From NCBI RefSeq assembly GCF_036763085.1, contig NZ_JBAIYU010000031.1:116700-180699 (forward strand): 64,000 nt of DNA, written 5' to 3'. Both the position numbers and the translations under genes were made by a program. This document shows positions 45,353 to 56,089 of this stretch, piece by piece. Each line of letters starts with the position of its first letter. Position 1 is the stretch's first letter. The notes under the pieces were generated by a model that was not told the DNA's origin, did no database searches, and saw nothing but the letters and a program-made list of their open reading frames with translations. The stretch comes from JBAIYU01 sp036763085 (GTDB lineage Bacteria > Bacillota > Negativicutes > DSM-1736 > Dendrosporobacteraceae).

Positions 45353-46788
45353 TTGATCTTGAACTAGATAAACTAAAGGAAGAGTGCGGTGTATTTGGCA
45401 TATATTCGAGGCAAGAAGATGTATCATTATTCACTTACTGGGGACTTTATGCTCTTCAGCATCGCGGGCAAGAAAGTGCCGGAATTGCAATAACTGATGG
45501 CTCTTGGATGGATGTCCATCGCGGGATGGGACTGGTTAATGAAGTATTTCGTCACCAGCTTCCAAGCATGGGAAATCAGCATATTGCTATCGGACATGTT
45601 CGTTACTCGACTACTGGATCTAGTTTATTGGCAAATACGCAGCCGCTTATGGTTACCTATGCTGGCGGACACATCAGTCTTGCTCATAACGGCAATTTGA
45701 CAAATGCACGTGAGCTGCGAGCCGAAATGGAGCAAACAGGTAGTGTATTCCAGACCTCTATTGATAGTGAAGTGTTCGTGAATCTTATTGCTCGTTCCCG
45801 TAATCATTCTATCGAAGAGAAGATTATGGAAAGCTTAAATAAAATTAAAGGCGCTTACTGCCTCGTTATAATGACCGAAGATAAACTTTTCGGTGTACGT
45901 GATCCGCATGGTTTTAGACCTCTTTGTATTGGCAAGCTAGATGACGGCTGGGTATTAGCCTCAGAATCTTGCGCTTTAGATACAGTTGGCGCTGAATTTA
46001 TCCGTGATGTTGAACCAGGTGAAATGGTAGTTATTGATGACGATGGTATTAAATCATATCGATTCGCCTCATCAGACCGCCGTGCGCTTTGTATATTTGA
46101 GTACATCTATTTTGCTCGTCCCGATAGTATTATTGATGGTCAAAGTGTACATGAAACTAGATTTGAAATGGGTCGTACCTTAGCGCGAGAGAGTGGGTTT
46201 AAGGCTGATATAGTAATTTCGGTTCCTGATTCAGGAACGACTGCTGCGCTAGGTTTTAGCTATGAGTCAGGTATTCCTTTCATGGAAGGTCTGATGAAAA
46301 ACCGCTATATCGGCAGAACTTTTATCCAACCAGAGCAAAAAAAACGCGATCTAGGTGTTAGGCTGAAGCTAAACGCTGTAAAATCAGTTGTTAAGGGAAA
46401 ATCGGTTATTATGGTGGATGACTCAATTGTGCGCGGAACGACTAGTGGGAAAATTGTGCGAATGCTTAAAGAGGCAGGCGCTAAAGCTGTGCATATGTGT
46501 GTTAGCTCCCCTCCAATCGGCTATCCTTGCTATTATGGAATAGACACGTCGGTTCGGAAAGATCTAATCGCCTCCTCCAAACAGATAGAGGAAATTAGAG
46601 AATATATTGGTGCAGACTCACTTCATTACTTGTCACTTGAAGGGCTTCGTAATTCAGTCGGTAACGTGCGTCATGAGGAAATGTGCCATGCGTGCTTTAA
46701 CTGTGAATATCCAGCAGACGTACCATGTGAGGGGTCCTGTGCGAGCAATAAGTTTGTATTTGAAGAAAGAAAATCGCAGCAGAAATAA
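45349..46788 (+). CDS. purF: Amidophosphoribosyltransferase
   Basis: First step of purine synthesis: PRPP plus glutamine to phosphoribosylamine. The N-terminal nucleophile Cys13 follows a short propeptide ([11 protein letters not shown]). It has [21 protein letters not shown], the PRPP motif [18 protein letters not shown], and C-terminal cysteines ([18 protein letters not shown]) that would hold the 4Fe-4S cluster of the B. subtilis-type enzyme. Length 479 aa. Confidence 0.97.
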   Translation: MIDLELDKLKEECGVFGIYSRQEDVSLFTYWGLYALQHRGQESAGIAITDGSWMDVHRGMGLVNEVFRHQLPSMGNQHIAIGHVRYSTTGSSLLANTQPLMVTYAGGHISLAHNGNLTNARELRAEMEQTGSVFQTSIDSEVFVNLIARSRNHSIEEKIMESLNKIKGAYCLVIMTEDKLFGVRDPHGFRPLCIGKLDDGWVLASESCALDTVGAEFIRDVEPGEMVVIDDDGIKSYRFASSDRRALCIFEYIYFARPDSIIDGQSVHETRFEMGRTLARESGFKADIVISVPDSGTTAALGFSYESGIPFMEGLMKNRYIGRTFIQPEQKKRDLGVRLKLNAVKSVVKGKSVIMVDDSIVRGTTSGKIVRMLKEAGAKAVHMCVSSPPIGYPCYYGIDTSVRKDLIASSKQIEEIREYIGADSLHYLSLEGLRNSVGNVRHEEMCHACFNCEYPADVPCEGSCASNKFVFEERKSQQK

Positions 46789-46813
46789 GCTGCAGCCAGA
46801 TGGAGGATGGGTT

Positions 46814-47881
46814 ATGAGTACAGACAAGACTAATGCGCAGCTTACGTACCGTGAAGCTGGTGTAGATATTGATGCTGGTAATCGAGCTGTTGACCTGATG
46901 AAAAAGCACGTACGTGCTACTTATCGTCCTGAGGTATTGGGTGATATTGGTGGTTTTGGCGGTTTGTTTGCTCTTAATGCCGGTAAGTATAGTCAGCCAG
47001 TTTTAGTTTCAGGAACCGACGGCGTAGGAACTAAACTGCGAGTGGCGTTTTTGCTTGACCGACATGATACAATCGGCCAGGATGCTGTGGCGATGTGCGT
47101 TAATGACATTTTGGTTCAGGGTGCTGAACCGTTATTCTTTTTAGATTATCTTGCAGTCGGTAAACTAGAGCCTGAAAAAGTTGCAGCTATCGTCAGCGGC
47201 GTAGCAAAAGCCTGTAAAGAATCAGGGTGTGCCTTAATTGGCGGCGAAACTGCTGAAATGGCGGGTTTTTACCCCGAAGGAGAATACGATATCGCTGGTT
47301 TTGCTGTAGGTATAGTCGACAAGCCCAAAATTATAACAGGCGACAATATTAAGCCAAACGACGTTCTAATAGGTTTGCCATCAAGCGGTCTTCATTCTAA
47401 TGGTTACTCACTTGTGCGAAAAATTTGTTTTGATGTTAAAAAGCTATCTGCAGATCAATATATACCTGAATTAGAAAAAACTTTAGGCGAAGAATTGCTG
47501 GTGCCTACAAAACTCTACCCTAAGACATGTTTGCCTCTGATCAATTCATTTGATATAAAAGGTATGGTTCACATTACTGGCGGCGGTTTCTATGATAATA
47601 TCCCGCGAGTTCTACCTAAAGACTGCGCAGTAGAAATAGATGTTACAAACTGGCCCAAGCCACCAATTTTTGATTTGCTTAAAGAATGGGGCGGTGTTGC
47701 TTGGCCTGAAATGTATCGAACTTTTAACATGGGTATCGGGATGATTTTAGTTGTATCAGCAGATAAGGCCGACGCTGTACAGCAACACTTAACTGAGCGT
47801 GGAGAAAAAAGCTACATCATAGGTAAAGTCACTGCCGGTAATCAGTCCGTAACCCTAAAGGGAGGCGTATTCGGTGGCTAA
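46814..47881 (+). CDS. purM: Phosphoribosylformylglycinamidine cyclo-ligase (AIR synthetase)
   Basis: A 355-aa PurM. It starts [33 protein letters not shown] and has [52 protein letters not shown] and [16 protein letters not shown] 46814 follows GGAGG. A longer frame from 46607 overlaps purF and is a shadow. It overlaps purN by 8 nt. Confidence 0.97.
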   Translation: MSTDKTNAQLTYREAGVDIDAGNRAVDLMKKHVRATYRPEVLGDIGGFGGLFALNAGKYSQPVLVSGTDGVGTKLRVAFLLDRHDTIGQDAVAMCVNDILVQGAEPLFFLDYLAVGKLEPEKVAAIVSGVAKACKESGCALIGGETAEMAGFYPEGEYDIAGFAVGIVDKPKIITGDNIKPNDVLIGLPSSGLHSNGYSLVRKICFDVKKLSADQYIPELEKTLGEELLVPTKLYPKTCLPLINSFDIKGMVHITGGGFYDNIPRVLPKDCAVEIDVTNWPKPPIFDLLKEWGGVAWPEMYRTFNMGIGMILVVSADKADAVQQHLTERGEKSYIIGKVTAGNQSVTLKGGVFGG

Positions 47882-48491
47882 GCCAATTGTTTTAGGAGTA
47901 TTAGCCTCCGGACGCGGCAGCAACCTACAGTCGATTTTAGATGCGATTAATTCAGGCGAAATTTCAGCTGAAGTAGGAGTTGTAATCAGCGATAAGCCTG
48001 AAGCAAATGCGCTTAAACGGGCAGCTGACTTAAATATTGCGGCTGTTTGTGTAGATCGCAAGCAATATAAATCGCAGCAGGACTTTGAACAAGCGTTGAT
48101 TAAGCAACTTCAATTATATAAAGTAGACTTAGTTATTTTAGCTGGTTTTATGAGGATTTTAAGCTCATATTTCGTAAATGCTTATCCTAATAAAATTATG
48201 AATATTCACCCATCGCTTTTACCGGCTTTTCCAGGCAAGAATGCGCAGCAGCAAGCATTACTTTATGGTGCTAAAGTTTCAGGATGTACTGTGCACTTTG
48301 TTGATGAAGGTATGGACACTGGACCGATTATATTGCAGCAGCCAGTACCGGTTTTAGCTGACGATACGCCAGAAAGCTTGGCTGCGCGAATTCTGCAGCA
48401 AGAGCACATGATTTATCCGCAGGCAATCAAGTTTTTTGTCGAAGGACGTTTGCAGCTTGAAGGCCGGCTAGTGAAATTGCTAAGCAAATGA
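47874..48491 (+). CDS. purN: Phosphoribosylglycinamide formyltransferase
   Basis: Folate-dependent GAR transformylase, 205 aa. It has [49 protein letters not shown] with catalytic Asn and His, and [14 protein letters not shown]. The GTG start lies behind GGAGG inside the end of purM. Confidence 0.97.
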   Translation: MAKPIVLGVLASGRGSNLQSILDAINSGEISAEVGVVISDKPEANALKRAADLNIAAVCVDRKQYKSQQDFEQALIKQLQLYKVDLVILAGFMRILSSYFVNAYPNKIMNIHPSLLPAFPGKNAQQQALLYGAKVSGCTVHFVDEGMDTGPIILQQPVPVLADDTPESLAARILQQEHMIYPQAIKFFVEGRLQLEGRLVKLLSK

Positions 48492-48536
48492 TAAAGTGCT
48501 GTTCGGTTAGTAACAGCTAAGATAGTGGGGATGAAA

Positions 48537-50081
48537 ATGAATATTAAGCGAACCCTTATTAGTGTATCTGATAAAACCGGAATAATAGAATTTGCTAAAA
48601 AACTTCATGAATTAGGAATAGAAATAATATCAACTGGTGGAACAATGAAAGCACTCCGTGATGCTGGTCTGCCAGTAGTTTATGTAAGTGATGTGACTGG
48701 CTTTCCAGAAATAATGGACGGGCGTGTAAAGACGCTTAATCCTTATATACATGGCGGAATATTGGCTATTAGGGATAATGACGCCCATGCAGCGGCAATG
48801 AAGGAACATAATATTACAGGCATTGATATGGTAGTAGTCAATCTGTATCCTTTTAGGCAGACGATATCTAAACCTGATGCCACCCTTGCTGATGCTGTTG
48901 AAAATATCGATATTGGCGGTCCAGCAATGATTAGAGCTGCTGCTAAAAATTTCAAATATGTCTCAGTAGTTGTAAATCCGGCTCGATATGATGAAATTAT
49001 TAGCCAAATAAGTGAAAAAGGTGCTGTATCGGAAACTTTTCGCATGGCATTGGCTCAAGAGGCTTATGGTCATACGGCAGAATATGATGCTTGTATCAGT
49101 CAATACTTATCAAAACAGCTCGGTCAAGGTCAATTTCCTGAAACCATGCACATAGTAATGGAAAAGGTTCAAGATTTAAGGTATGGCGAAAATCCGCATC
49201 AGCAGGCAGCTTTTTATCGCGAAAAATATTTTACTGGTGCCGGAATTGCAAATGCTCGCCAGATTCATGGCAAAGAGCTGTCATTTAATAACATAGCTGA
49301 TATAGAGGCAGCATACGCGATTGTTAAAGACTTCAATCAGCCAGCGGCAGCAATTATTAAGCATACTAACCCTTGTGGAACGGGGGTTGGTGAAACCATA
49401 TTAGAAGCTTATAACAAGGCTTACCAAGCTGACCCAGTTTCAGCCTTTGGCGGTATAGTTGCTCTTAATCGTGCTGTAGATAAGGCTGCTGCTGAGCAAT
49501 TGGCTTCCATTTTTCTAGAAGTTATTATAGCTCCAGCGTTTGAAGAAGAAGCATTTGCAATTCTAGCCCAGAAAAAAAATCTTAGGCTGTTGCTTGCTGA
49601 AATTGAGACAAAAGGCGAAGATAAATTCTTGGATTTCAAGAAAGTGTCTGGTGGAATGTTGATTCAAGATGCTGATACGGCAGTTCAAGCTGAAACTGAC
49701 GTTAAAGTAGTATCAAAACGTCAACCAACAGAGGAAGAATTAAAACAGCTTCTATTTGCCTGGAAGATAGTCAAGCATGTTAAGTCTAATGCAATTGTTG
49801 TTGCCGGTAATAACCAAACATACGGTGTTGGTGCAGGCCAAATGAATAGAGTCGGTGCTGCCGCTATTGCACTAGCTCAGGCAGCAGACAAAGCACAAGG
49901 TGCAGTTTTAGCTTCAGATGCGTTTTTTCCATTTCGTGATACGGTGGATACCGCTGCTAAAGCTGGTATCAAGGCAATAATTCAGCCTGGCGGCTCCGTA
50001 AAAGATGCTGAATCTATTGCGGCTGCCGATGAACATGGTATAGCTATGATATTTACTGGAATGAGACACTTTAAACATTAG
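48537..50081 (+). CDS. purH: AICAR formyltransferase / IMP cyclohydrolase
   Basis: Bifunctional last step to IMP. The N-terminal cyclohydrolase has [32 protein letters not shown] and [16 protein letters not shown]. The C-terminal transformylase has [29 protein letters not shown] and [12 protein letters not shown], ending [10 protein letters not shown] and [14 protein letters not shown] 48537 gives better spacing to GTGGGG than ATG 48531; the product is 514 aa. Confidence 0.97.
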   Translation: MNIKRTLISVSDKTGIIEFAKKLHELGIEIISTGGTMKALRDAGLPVVYVSDVTGFPEIMDGRVKTLNPYIHGGILAIRDNDAHAAAMKEHNITGIDMVVVNLYPFRQTISKPDATLADAVENIDIGGPAMIRAAAKNFKYVSVVVNPARYDEIISQISEKGAVSETFRMALAQEAYGHTAEYDACISQYLSKQLGQGQFPETMHIVMEKVQDLRYGENPHQQAAFYREKYFTGAGIANARQIHGKELSFNNIADIEAAYAIVKDFNQPAAAIIKHTNPCGTGVGETILEAYNKAYQADPVSAFGGIVALNRAVDKAAAEQLASIFLEVIIAPAFEEEAFAILAQKKNLRLLLAEIETKGEDKFLDFKKVSGGMLIQDADTAVQAETDVKVVSKRQPTEEELKQLLFAWKIVKHVKSNAIVVAGNNQTYGVGAGQMNRVGAAAIALAQAADKAQGAVLASDAFFPFRDTVDTAAKAGIKAIIQPGGSVKDAESIAAADEHGIAMIFTGMRHFKH

Positions 50082-50105
50082 TCTTCTATATGGGGGAATG
50101 ATCGT

Positions 50106-51383
50106 ATGCGGATTTTAGTAATTGGCGGCGGTGGACGTGAACATACTTTAGCATGGAAACTTGCGATGAGCCCGTGTGTAGAAAAAGTATATTGCATACC
50201 AGGCAATCCTGGTATTAGCAAAGTTGCAGAATGTGTTGAAATAGATATTTCGGATAATCAAGCTTTGCTGGAGTTTGCCCAAAGCAATAAAATTGGATTG
50301 ACGGTTGTTGGTCCTGAACTGCCTTTGGCTAATGGTATTGTAGATGTATTCACAGCTAAAGGATTAAAGATTTTTGGACCTACACAAGCGGCCGCTGAAA
50401 TTGAAGGCTCTAAAGCTTTTGCCAAAGCGTTAATGAAAAAATATAATATTCCGACTGCAAGTTTTGAAGTCTTTACCGATGCAGATAAGGCCCGAGAATA
50501 CATTAGGAATCAAGGTGCACCGCTTGTAGTTAAAGCTGATGGCTTGGCTGCTGGGAAAGGCGTTGTTGTAGCTATGACGATCGAAGAGGCTATCGGCGCA
50601 GTTGATATGATAATGCGCGATCAGACTTTTGGATTAGCAGGCAGCAGGGTAGTTATTGAAGAGTATTTAACAGGGGAAGAGGCATCCTTGCTTGCCTTTA
50701 CTGATGGTTTTACTATTGTACCGATGGTTTCAGCTCAGGACCATAAGTGTATTTACGATGGTGATAAAGGATCTAATACTGGCGGTATGGGGACATATGC
50801 ACCTGCACCGATTATAACTAAAGCTATGCTCGAACAGATACAGTTAGAGGTTCTTCAACCTGCAGTTGATGCTATGCGTGCTGAAGGTAGATTGTATTGC
50901 GGATGTCTATATGCTGGATTAATGATCACAGATAGCGGACCCAAGGTCATTGAATTCAATGCCCGCTTTGGTGATCCAGAAACTCAAGTAGTGCTGCCCC
51001 TTTTATCGAGTGATTTAGCTACAGTAATGGAAGCTTGCATCGATGGGAAACTATCAGATATAGAGGTTAAATGGGACGATAACGCAGCTGTGTGTGTTGT
51101 TTTAGCAGCTGGCGGCTACCCAGGTGGGTATGCAAAGGGTGACGTAATAACTGGTATCGAAAACGCTGAAGAAGTGGGTGCTTTAGTATTTCACGCTGGA
51201 ACGGCCATAAAAGATAACGCTATTGTCACAAGCGGCGGGCGTGTATTAGGCGTTACTGCAACAGCGAAGGATATTTTGAGCGCCGTAAAAAAAGCTTATA
51301 ATGCCGTACAAGAGATTAAATTCACAGATATGCATTATCGCCGTGATATAGCACATCGCGCTATTAAAAAACTTAACAATTAA
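50106..51383 (+). CDS. purD: Phosphoribosylamine-glycine ligase
   Basis: ATP-grasp enzyme of 425 aa. It has ILVIGGGGREHTLAWKLA, VVGPELPLANGIVD, LVVKADGLAAGKGVVVA, GSNTGGMGTYAPAP and VIEFNARFGDPETQVVLPLL. It is the last gene of the pur operon, followed by a terminator. Confidence 0.98.
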   Translation: MRILVIGGGGREHTLAWKLAMSPCVEKVYCIPGNPGISKVAECVEIDISDNQALLEFAQSNKIGLTVVGPELPLANGIVDVFTAKGLKIFGPTQAAAEIEGSKAFAKALMKKYNIPTASFEVFTDADKAREYIRNQGAPLVVKADGLAAGKGVVVAMTIEEAIGAVDMIMRDQTFGLAGSRVVIEEYLTGEEASLLAFTDGFTIVPMVSAQDHKCIYDGDKGSNTGGMGTYAPAPIITKAMLEQIQLEVLQPAVDAMRAEGRLYCGCLYAGLMITDSGPKVIEFNARFGDPETQVVLPLLSSDLATVMEACIDGKLSDIEVKWDDNAAVCVVLAAGGYPGGYAKGDVITGIENAEEVGALVFHAGTAIKDNAIVTSGGRVLGVTATAKDILSAVKKAYNAVQEIKFTDMHYRRDIAHRAIKKLNN

Positions 51384-51389
51384 AGACAA

Positions 51390-51428
51390 AATATGTTTCA
51401 TGTTTATCATGGAACATATTTTTTTTTG
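51390..51428 (+). terminator. Terminator of the pur operon
   Basis: A 13-nt stem (51390-51402 with 51408-51420, one G-T pair) with a 5-nt loop and a long T run. Confidence 0.9.
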
Positions 51429-51528
51429 ACAGGCCGAAGATAAATTAGCAAATGAAGGTAAGAATATCAGATTTGGAGAATAATAATTAAAAGCCAATAC
51501 TAATTTACTAAAACGGAGATTGAGTAAA

Positions 51529-52044
51529 ATGGAATATACCGAATTACTGGTGAATATTGCGTTTATAGCAGTTTTGCTGGGCGGCATAGGTCTTACTCTT
51601 ATGGGACTGCCCGGAAATGTTTTAATATTTTTAACGGCCCTGGTATATGGTTACTATGAAAATTTCGTCCATATCAATTTCACTTCACTTCTTGTATTGC
51701 TTGCAGCATTAGCAGCAGGAGAAGTAGTTGAAGCGATTGCAGGAGCAGTCGGCGCAAAAAGAGAAAAGGCATCAAAACGTGCAGTAGCGGCAGCTTTTCT
51801 CGGTAGTGTTATTGGCGGTATTGTTGGAACAGGGGTTTTGCCGGTCATAGGATCTATAGGAGGGGCAATTTTAGGTGGATTTGCCGGCAGTTATTTTGCC
51901 GAGTATACAAAGAATAAGAGTCCTGAACAAGCTTCCCGTGTAGCTCAAAGTGTTATAAAAGGCCAAATTATCGGAATGATAATAAAGTTCGCCATTGCGG
52001 TTGCAATGACGGCTTATATTTTAGCAAGCGTACCTTGGAGTTAA
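51529..52044 (+). CDS. DUF456 family membrane protein
   Basis: A 171-aa membrane protein of the DUF456 pattern, with three to four hydrophobic segments, a glycine-rich centre (FLGSVIGGIVGTGVLPVIGSIGGAILGGFAGSYFAEY), and a conserved loop, LMGLPGNVLIFLTALVYGYYE. ATG 51529 has GGAG 10 nt upstream; TTG 51520 is too close. The function is not known. Confidence 0.85.
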   Translation: MEYTELLVNIAFIAVLLGGIGLTLMGLPGNVLIFLTALVYGYYENFVHINFTSLLVLLAALAAGEVVEAIAGAVGAKREKASKRAVAAAFLGSVIGGIVGTGVLPVIGSIGGAILGGFAGSYFAEYTKNKSPEQASRVAQSVIKGQIIGMIIKFAIAVAMTAYILASVPWS

Positions 52045-52130
52045 TTGTTAGGCGTGTGGATAGATGCCTTTAGTACGAAATATACTAAAGGATAACAAGA
52101 GCTGGCAATGAGATTATCAGGCCATCGAAT

Positions 52131-52165
52131 AATAATTGGCATAGGAAATTCCTGTGCCAATTATT
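52131..52165. other. Long hairpin after the DUF456 gene
   Basis: A 17-nt arm (52131-52147) pairs with 52149-52165 apart from one mismatch. The tail is AT-rich but lacks a T run. It probably ends the DUF456 transcript. Confidence 0.55.
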
Positions 52166-52193
52166 ATGATATTAGAAAGAGTTTTTAGTAAAA

Positions 52194-52269
52194 GGCTTGT
52201 GCTGAGCTATGTGAAGGCAGATGCCGCTCACCACTTATGCAGTAAGAAAGTTTAAACTTTCTTATCGTA
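52194..52269 (+). ncRNA. Repeated leader element, copy B (candidate structured RNA)
   Basis: The second copy of the element at 4531-4609. It has the same GAGC..GAAGGCA..GCTC part and the same hairpin, here a perfect 10+10 palindrome. It is followed by another stem, ATTCAG..TGG with CCA..CTGAAT (52275-52321), not seen in copy A. It lies 92 bp before the M16C protease gene. Confidence 0.5.
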
Positions 52270-52361
52270 CTAAAATTCAGATGGAGTTATACCCAAAGGG
52301 CACAGGCAGCCCCACCTGAATCAAGGTTTACTTTATGTAATAGAAAGAGAGGCAAAATATT

Positions 52362-55286
52362 ATGACTTTACAGTTAGGTAATATCTATCATGGTTTTAAG
52401 TTAACTGAGGAAAAACAAGTAAAAGAAATTAATTCTTTAGCTCAAATATTTAATCACGAGAAAAGCGGCGCCCGTTTAATGTTTTTAAAAAATGAGGATG
52501 ACAATAAGGTTTTTTCAATTACTTTTAGGACACCGCCGGAAGATAGCACAGGAGTAGCTCATATAGTCGAGCATTCGGTACTTTGCGGCTCTCGAAAATT
52601 TAATATGAAGGAACCTTTTGTTGAGTTAGTAAAAGGTTCCCTGAACACCTATCTTAATGCAATGACATTTCCTGACAAAACCATGTATCCTGTAGCTAGC
52701 AGAAATGATAAAGATTTTCAAAACCTGATGGACGTATATCTTGATGCTGTGTTTTTTCCTAATATCTATAACCAGCCAGAGATTCTTATGCAGGAAGGCT
52801 GGCATTACGAACTTGAGGATAAGGATGCTGAACTTACCTATAAGGGTGTTGTATATAACGAAATGAAAGGTGCCTTTTCTTCACCTGAAGCAATTTTGGA
52901 TAAAGAAATTTTGGCATCACTTTTTCCCGATACTACCTATGGTTATGAATCAGGCGGCGATCCAGACGTAATACCTGATTTAACGCAGGAAGGGTTTCTT
53001 GAGTTCCATCGTAAGTTTTATCATCCTGCCAACAGCTATATGTACCTTTATGGCGACATAGATATCTTAGAAAAATTAGATTTTATAAATCGGGAATATC
53101 TCGGCAAGTTTGAAAAAATTGAGACCCATTCTGAGGTCCAAGAGCAGAAACTATTTTCTGCAAAAGTAGAAAAAGCAGCCGACTATCCTGTGTCGCCAAA
53201 TGAGCAAGTAAAAGATAAGACCTTTATAAGCTTAAACTACATTGTCGGTAAGGCAACAGAGCCAGAAAAAACGCTAGCTTTTCAAATTTTAGAACATCTG
53301 CTCCTTAGAACGCCTGCTGCTCCCCTGAAGAAAGCTTTACTTGATGCCGAAATTGGTAAAGATGTTATGAGTATATATAGTGATAGTATATTACAGCCTA
53401 CTTTTAGCATAATTGTCAGTGGGTCGAACGAAGATCAGAAAGAGAAATTTGAGCAAGTAGTTAATCAAACATTAGCAAAGCTTGTAAAAGATGGACTTGA
53501 TAAACAGCTGATTGAAGCCTCAATTAATTTGTTAGAGTTTAAGCTTCGTGAAGCTGACTTTGGAAGAAGCCCTAAGGGATTAGTTTACAATATTAAATGC
53601 ATGAACAGTTGGCTTTATGATGAAAGCCCATTTTTACATTTAGAATATGAAGCTGCACTGGCTAAAGTTAAGACAGCTCTTACGGGCAACTATTTTGAAC
53701 AGCTTATAAAAGATCGGCTAATTGAAAACGGGCATAAAACGCTTGTAGTATTAAGACCGAATCAGGGACTTGCTGAAGCTAAGGCTAAAGAAATAACTGA
53801 ACATTTAGCTTCTTACAAAGCAAAACTGTCACCAGCTGAAATAGAAACAATAATCGAACAAACAAAAAAGCTAAGAGTTATGCAGGAGACACCTGATACT
53901 GCTGAAACGCTGGCAGTCATACCGCTTCTAAGTCTGAGTGATATTGAACCAGAGTCCGAAAAGCTGATCCTTGTGGAAAAAAATGAACAGCAAACTAAAG
54001 TGCTGTTCCATCCTGTTGGTACCAATCAAATAGCATATGTAAATCTGTATTATGATGCTAGCGGAATATCACAGAGCAAACTACCTTATGCTTATTTGCT
54101 GGCAGAATTCTTAGGTAAGGTTTCTACTGAAAAATATGAGTACACCGAACTAGCGAATGAGATAAACATCAATACCGGTGGAATTATCTATGATCTGCTT
54201 GCTTATACCGAAAACGACAGTGATGATATTTATTATCCGAAGTTTAGAATTAAATCAAAGGCGCTTGTTAGTAAGCTTCCTAAAATGTTTGATCTAGTAG
54301 GTCAGATTACAGCTCGCAGTGTTTTTGCTGATAAAAAGCGAGCCAAAGAATTGGTGCAACAGGTAAAATCCAGCTTAACGATGTTCTTAATGCGAAATTC
54401 GCAACAAGTTGCTGCCGGGCGAGTATTATCGTATTTCTCACAATCCTCCAAATTTAATGAGATGGGTTTGCTTACTTTTTATGAATTCATGGTTGATTTA
54501 GAGAAAAATTTTGATGCAAAGTTTGAAGAAATAAACGCAAGCTTAAGTGAAGCAGCTAAGATTATATTTAATCGAGATAATTTAATAGTTAGTGTAACTG
54601 TCGAGGATGAAAATTACGAAAAATTCCAGCAAGCCTTTAAAACATTTTATAGTTATCTAGGAAACACTGAAATTGAAAAGCAAAAGTATAATTTTGAACT
54701 CGAAGCTCTAAATGAAGGTTTGATGACGTCTGGCAAAGTCCAATATGTAGCAAAAGGCGCAAATTTCCGCAAACTGGGTTTCGATTATCATGGCAGTCTT
54801 AAAGTTTTGGAAACAATTCTGCGGTATGATTATTTGTGGAATAAAATCCGCGTACAGGGTGGAGCATATGGTGCTTTTGCACAATTCCGCCGGAATGGTA
54901 ATATGGTATTAGGGTCATATCGTGATCCTAATCTTCGAGAAACAATTAATGTATATGATCAAACACCGGAATATCTCAGAAGCTTTAATGTCAGTGAGCG
55001 CGAGATGACTAAATATATCATTGGAACAATGAGTCAGTTAGACACGCCGCTTACTCCGCAAATGAAAGGTGATGTAGCTGCTGAGTGTTATCTTCGGAAG
55101 ATAACACAAGATATTATCCAGCAAGAGCGTAACGAGGTTTTAAGCACTCGACAGGAAGATATTAAAAAACTGGCAGACTTAATTGATGCTGCTATGAAAG
55201 AAAATTACTTATGTGTTTTGGGCAGCGAACAGAAAATTTGCGATAATAAGGACGCCTTTAAGCATACTAAAAACATATTTGAATAG
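52362..55286 (+). CDS. M16C (presequence-protease-like) zinc metallopeptidase
   Basis: A 974-aa single-chain insulinase-family protease like PreP/Cym1. The inverted zinc motif HIVEHSVLCGS (about residues 66-76) and a downstream glutamate in VVYNEMKGAFSSPE are present. An inactive second half with M16C-assoc follows (GGIIYDLLAYTEN, KIRVQGGAYGAFAQFRRNGNMV). It forms a closed chamber that degrades short peptides. No signal peptide, so cytoplasmic. It is preceded by leader element B and ended by a shared terminator. Confidence 0.95.
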   Translation: MTLQLGNIYHGFKLTEEKQVKEINSLAQIFNHEKSGARLMFLKNEDDNKVFSITFRTPPEDSTGVAHIVEHSVLCGSRKFNMKEPFVELVKGSLNTYLNAMTFPDKTMYPVASRNDKDFQNLMDVYLDAVFFPNIYNQPEILMQEGWHYELEDKDAELTYKGVVYNEMKGAFSSPEAILDKEILASLFPDTTYGYESGGDPDVIPDLTQEGFLEFHRKFYHPANSYMYLYGDIDILEKLDFINREYLGKFEKIETHSEVQEQKLFSAKVEKAADYPVSPNEQVKDKTFISLNYIVGKATEPEKTLAFQILEHLLLRTPAAPLKKALLDAEIGKDVMSIYSDSILQPTFSIIVSGSNEDQKEKFEQVVNQTLAKLVKDGLDKQLIEASINLLEFKLREADFGRSPKGLVYNIKCMNSWLYDESPFLHLEYEAALAKVKTALTGNYFEQLIKDRLIENGHKTLVVLRPNQGLAEAKAKEITEHLASYKAKLSPAEIETIIEQTKKLRVMQETPDTAETLAVIPLLSLSDIEPESEKLILVEKNEQQTKVLFHPVGTNQIAYVNLYYDASGISQSKLPYAYLLAEFLGKVSTEKYEYTELANEININTGGIIYDLLAYTENDSDDIYYPKFRIKSKALVSKLPKMFDLVGQITARSVFADKKRAKELVQQVKSSLTMFLMRNSQQVAAGRVLSYFSQSSKFNEMGLLTFYEFMVDLEKNFDAKFEEINASLSEAAKIIFNRDNLIVSVTVEDENYEKFQQAFKTFYSYLGNTEIEKQKYNFELEALNEGLMTSGKVQYVAKGANFRKLGFDYHGSLKVLETILRYDYLWNKIRVQGGAYGAFAQFRRNGNMVLGSYRDPNLRETINVYDQTPEYLRSFNVSEREMTKYIIGTMSQLDTPLTPQMKGDVAAECYLRKITQDIIQQERNEVLSTRQEDIKKLADLIDAAMKENYLCVLGSEQKICDNKDAFKHTKNIFE

Positions 55287-55290
55287 AAAA

Positions 55291-55325
55291 GAGGCCAATC
55301 CGCAAATGGATTGGCCTCATTCTAT
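55291..55325. terminator. Bidirectional terminator between the M16C and NlpC/P60 genes
   Basis: A perfect 11-bp stem (55291-55301 with 55308-55318) between two convergent genes, with an AAAAG tract on the left (T on the minus strand) and a T-rich tail on the right. Confidence 0.82.
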
Positions 55326-55358
55326 TCAAAGACCTATGCCTAGGCAGCCTTATTTTTT

Positions 55359-56000
55359 CTACTTAATATAGCTGCGGGCTCCTACATAATGATCAACATA
55401 ATATTGCTCATCTAATGAGGAGATTGCTACTTGCTTAGCTGCTGAGCTTGCATGAATGAATTTTCCGTCACCCATATAGAAACCAACATGTGAAGCGCCT
55501 GGTTTATAAGTTGTGAAGAAAACTAGGTCGCCGACTTTTAGATTATTTTTAGCTACAGGGGTGCCTGCAGCGAATTGCTCGGCTGCTGTTCTAGGAATTG
55601 TAACACCATTTTGCTTCATTACGAATTGTGTGAAGCCGGAACAGTCAAAGCCGTTAGGTGTTTCGCCACCCCATACGTATGGTACACCCATATACTTTTG
55701 GCCTGTTGCAATAATTGCACTGCCTGAAGCAGATGCCTGATTTGAAGCCTGAGTATTTGTTAGACCTAAGACTTTAGATAAATCATCTGATTTGCTTGTA
55801 GCGTTACCTAACAACTTACCTAGAAGAAGTCCCATTAGTATATTATATATTCCATTTCCAGAAGAACTATCAGAAACAGATTTTGTTGTTTGGGCTAACA
55901 GGTTGTCCAACGATGCGGCATAGGCCGATGCTGGAGTAGTAAAAGTTATGGATACGGAAAGCATTAAAGCAACTGCAAGCGGCGACTTATACTTAAACAT
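55359..56000 (-). CDS. Secreted NlpC/P60 peptidoglycan endopeptidase
   Basis: A 213-aa exported protein with a signal peptide ending ASAYA and a linker of about 65 residues with a glycine-rich hydrophobic stretch (GIYNILMGLLLGKLLG). The C-terminal NlpC/P60 domain has the catalytic Cys in NGFDCSGFTQFV, His in SHVGFYMG and a polar residue in FIHASS. It cuts D-Glu-diaminopimelate bonds in wall peptides. The ribosome site is TTAGGAGG. A CwlD-like gene lies upstream on the same strand. Confidence 0.93.
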   Translation of the reverse strand: MFKYKSPLAVALMLSVSITFTTPASAYAASLDNLLAQTTKSVSDSSSGNGIYNILMGLLLGKLLGNATSKSDDLSKVLGLTNTQASNQASASGSAIIATGQKYMGVPYVWGGETPNGFDCSGFTQFVMKQNGVTIPRTAAEQFAAGTPVAKNNLKVGDLVFFTTYKPGASHVGFYMGDGKFIHASSAAKQVAISSLDEQYYVDHYVGARSYIK

Positions 56001-56089
56001 TGATTCAACCTCCTAATTAGTGTCCAGTGTTACTCTAGACCTTATTTATTGTGAAACATGCATAAAGATATTTTATATCATTTCATGAG

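Noticed and set aside
46607..46813. Extended N-terminus of purM inside purF
   Set aside because: Family start and GGAGG both point to ATG 46814.
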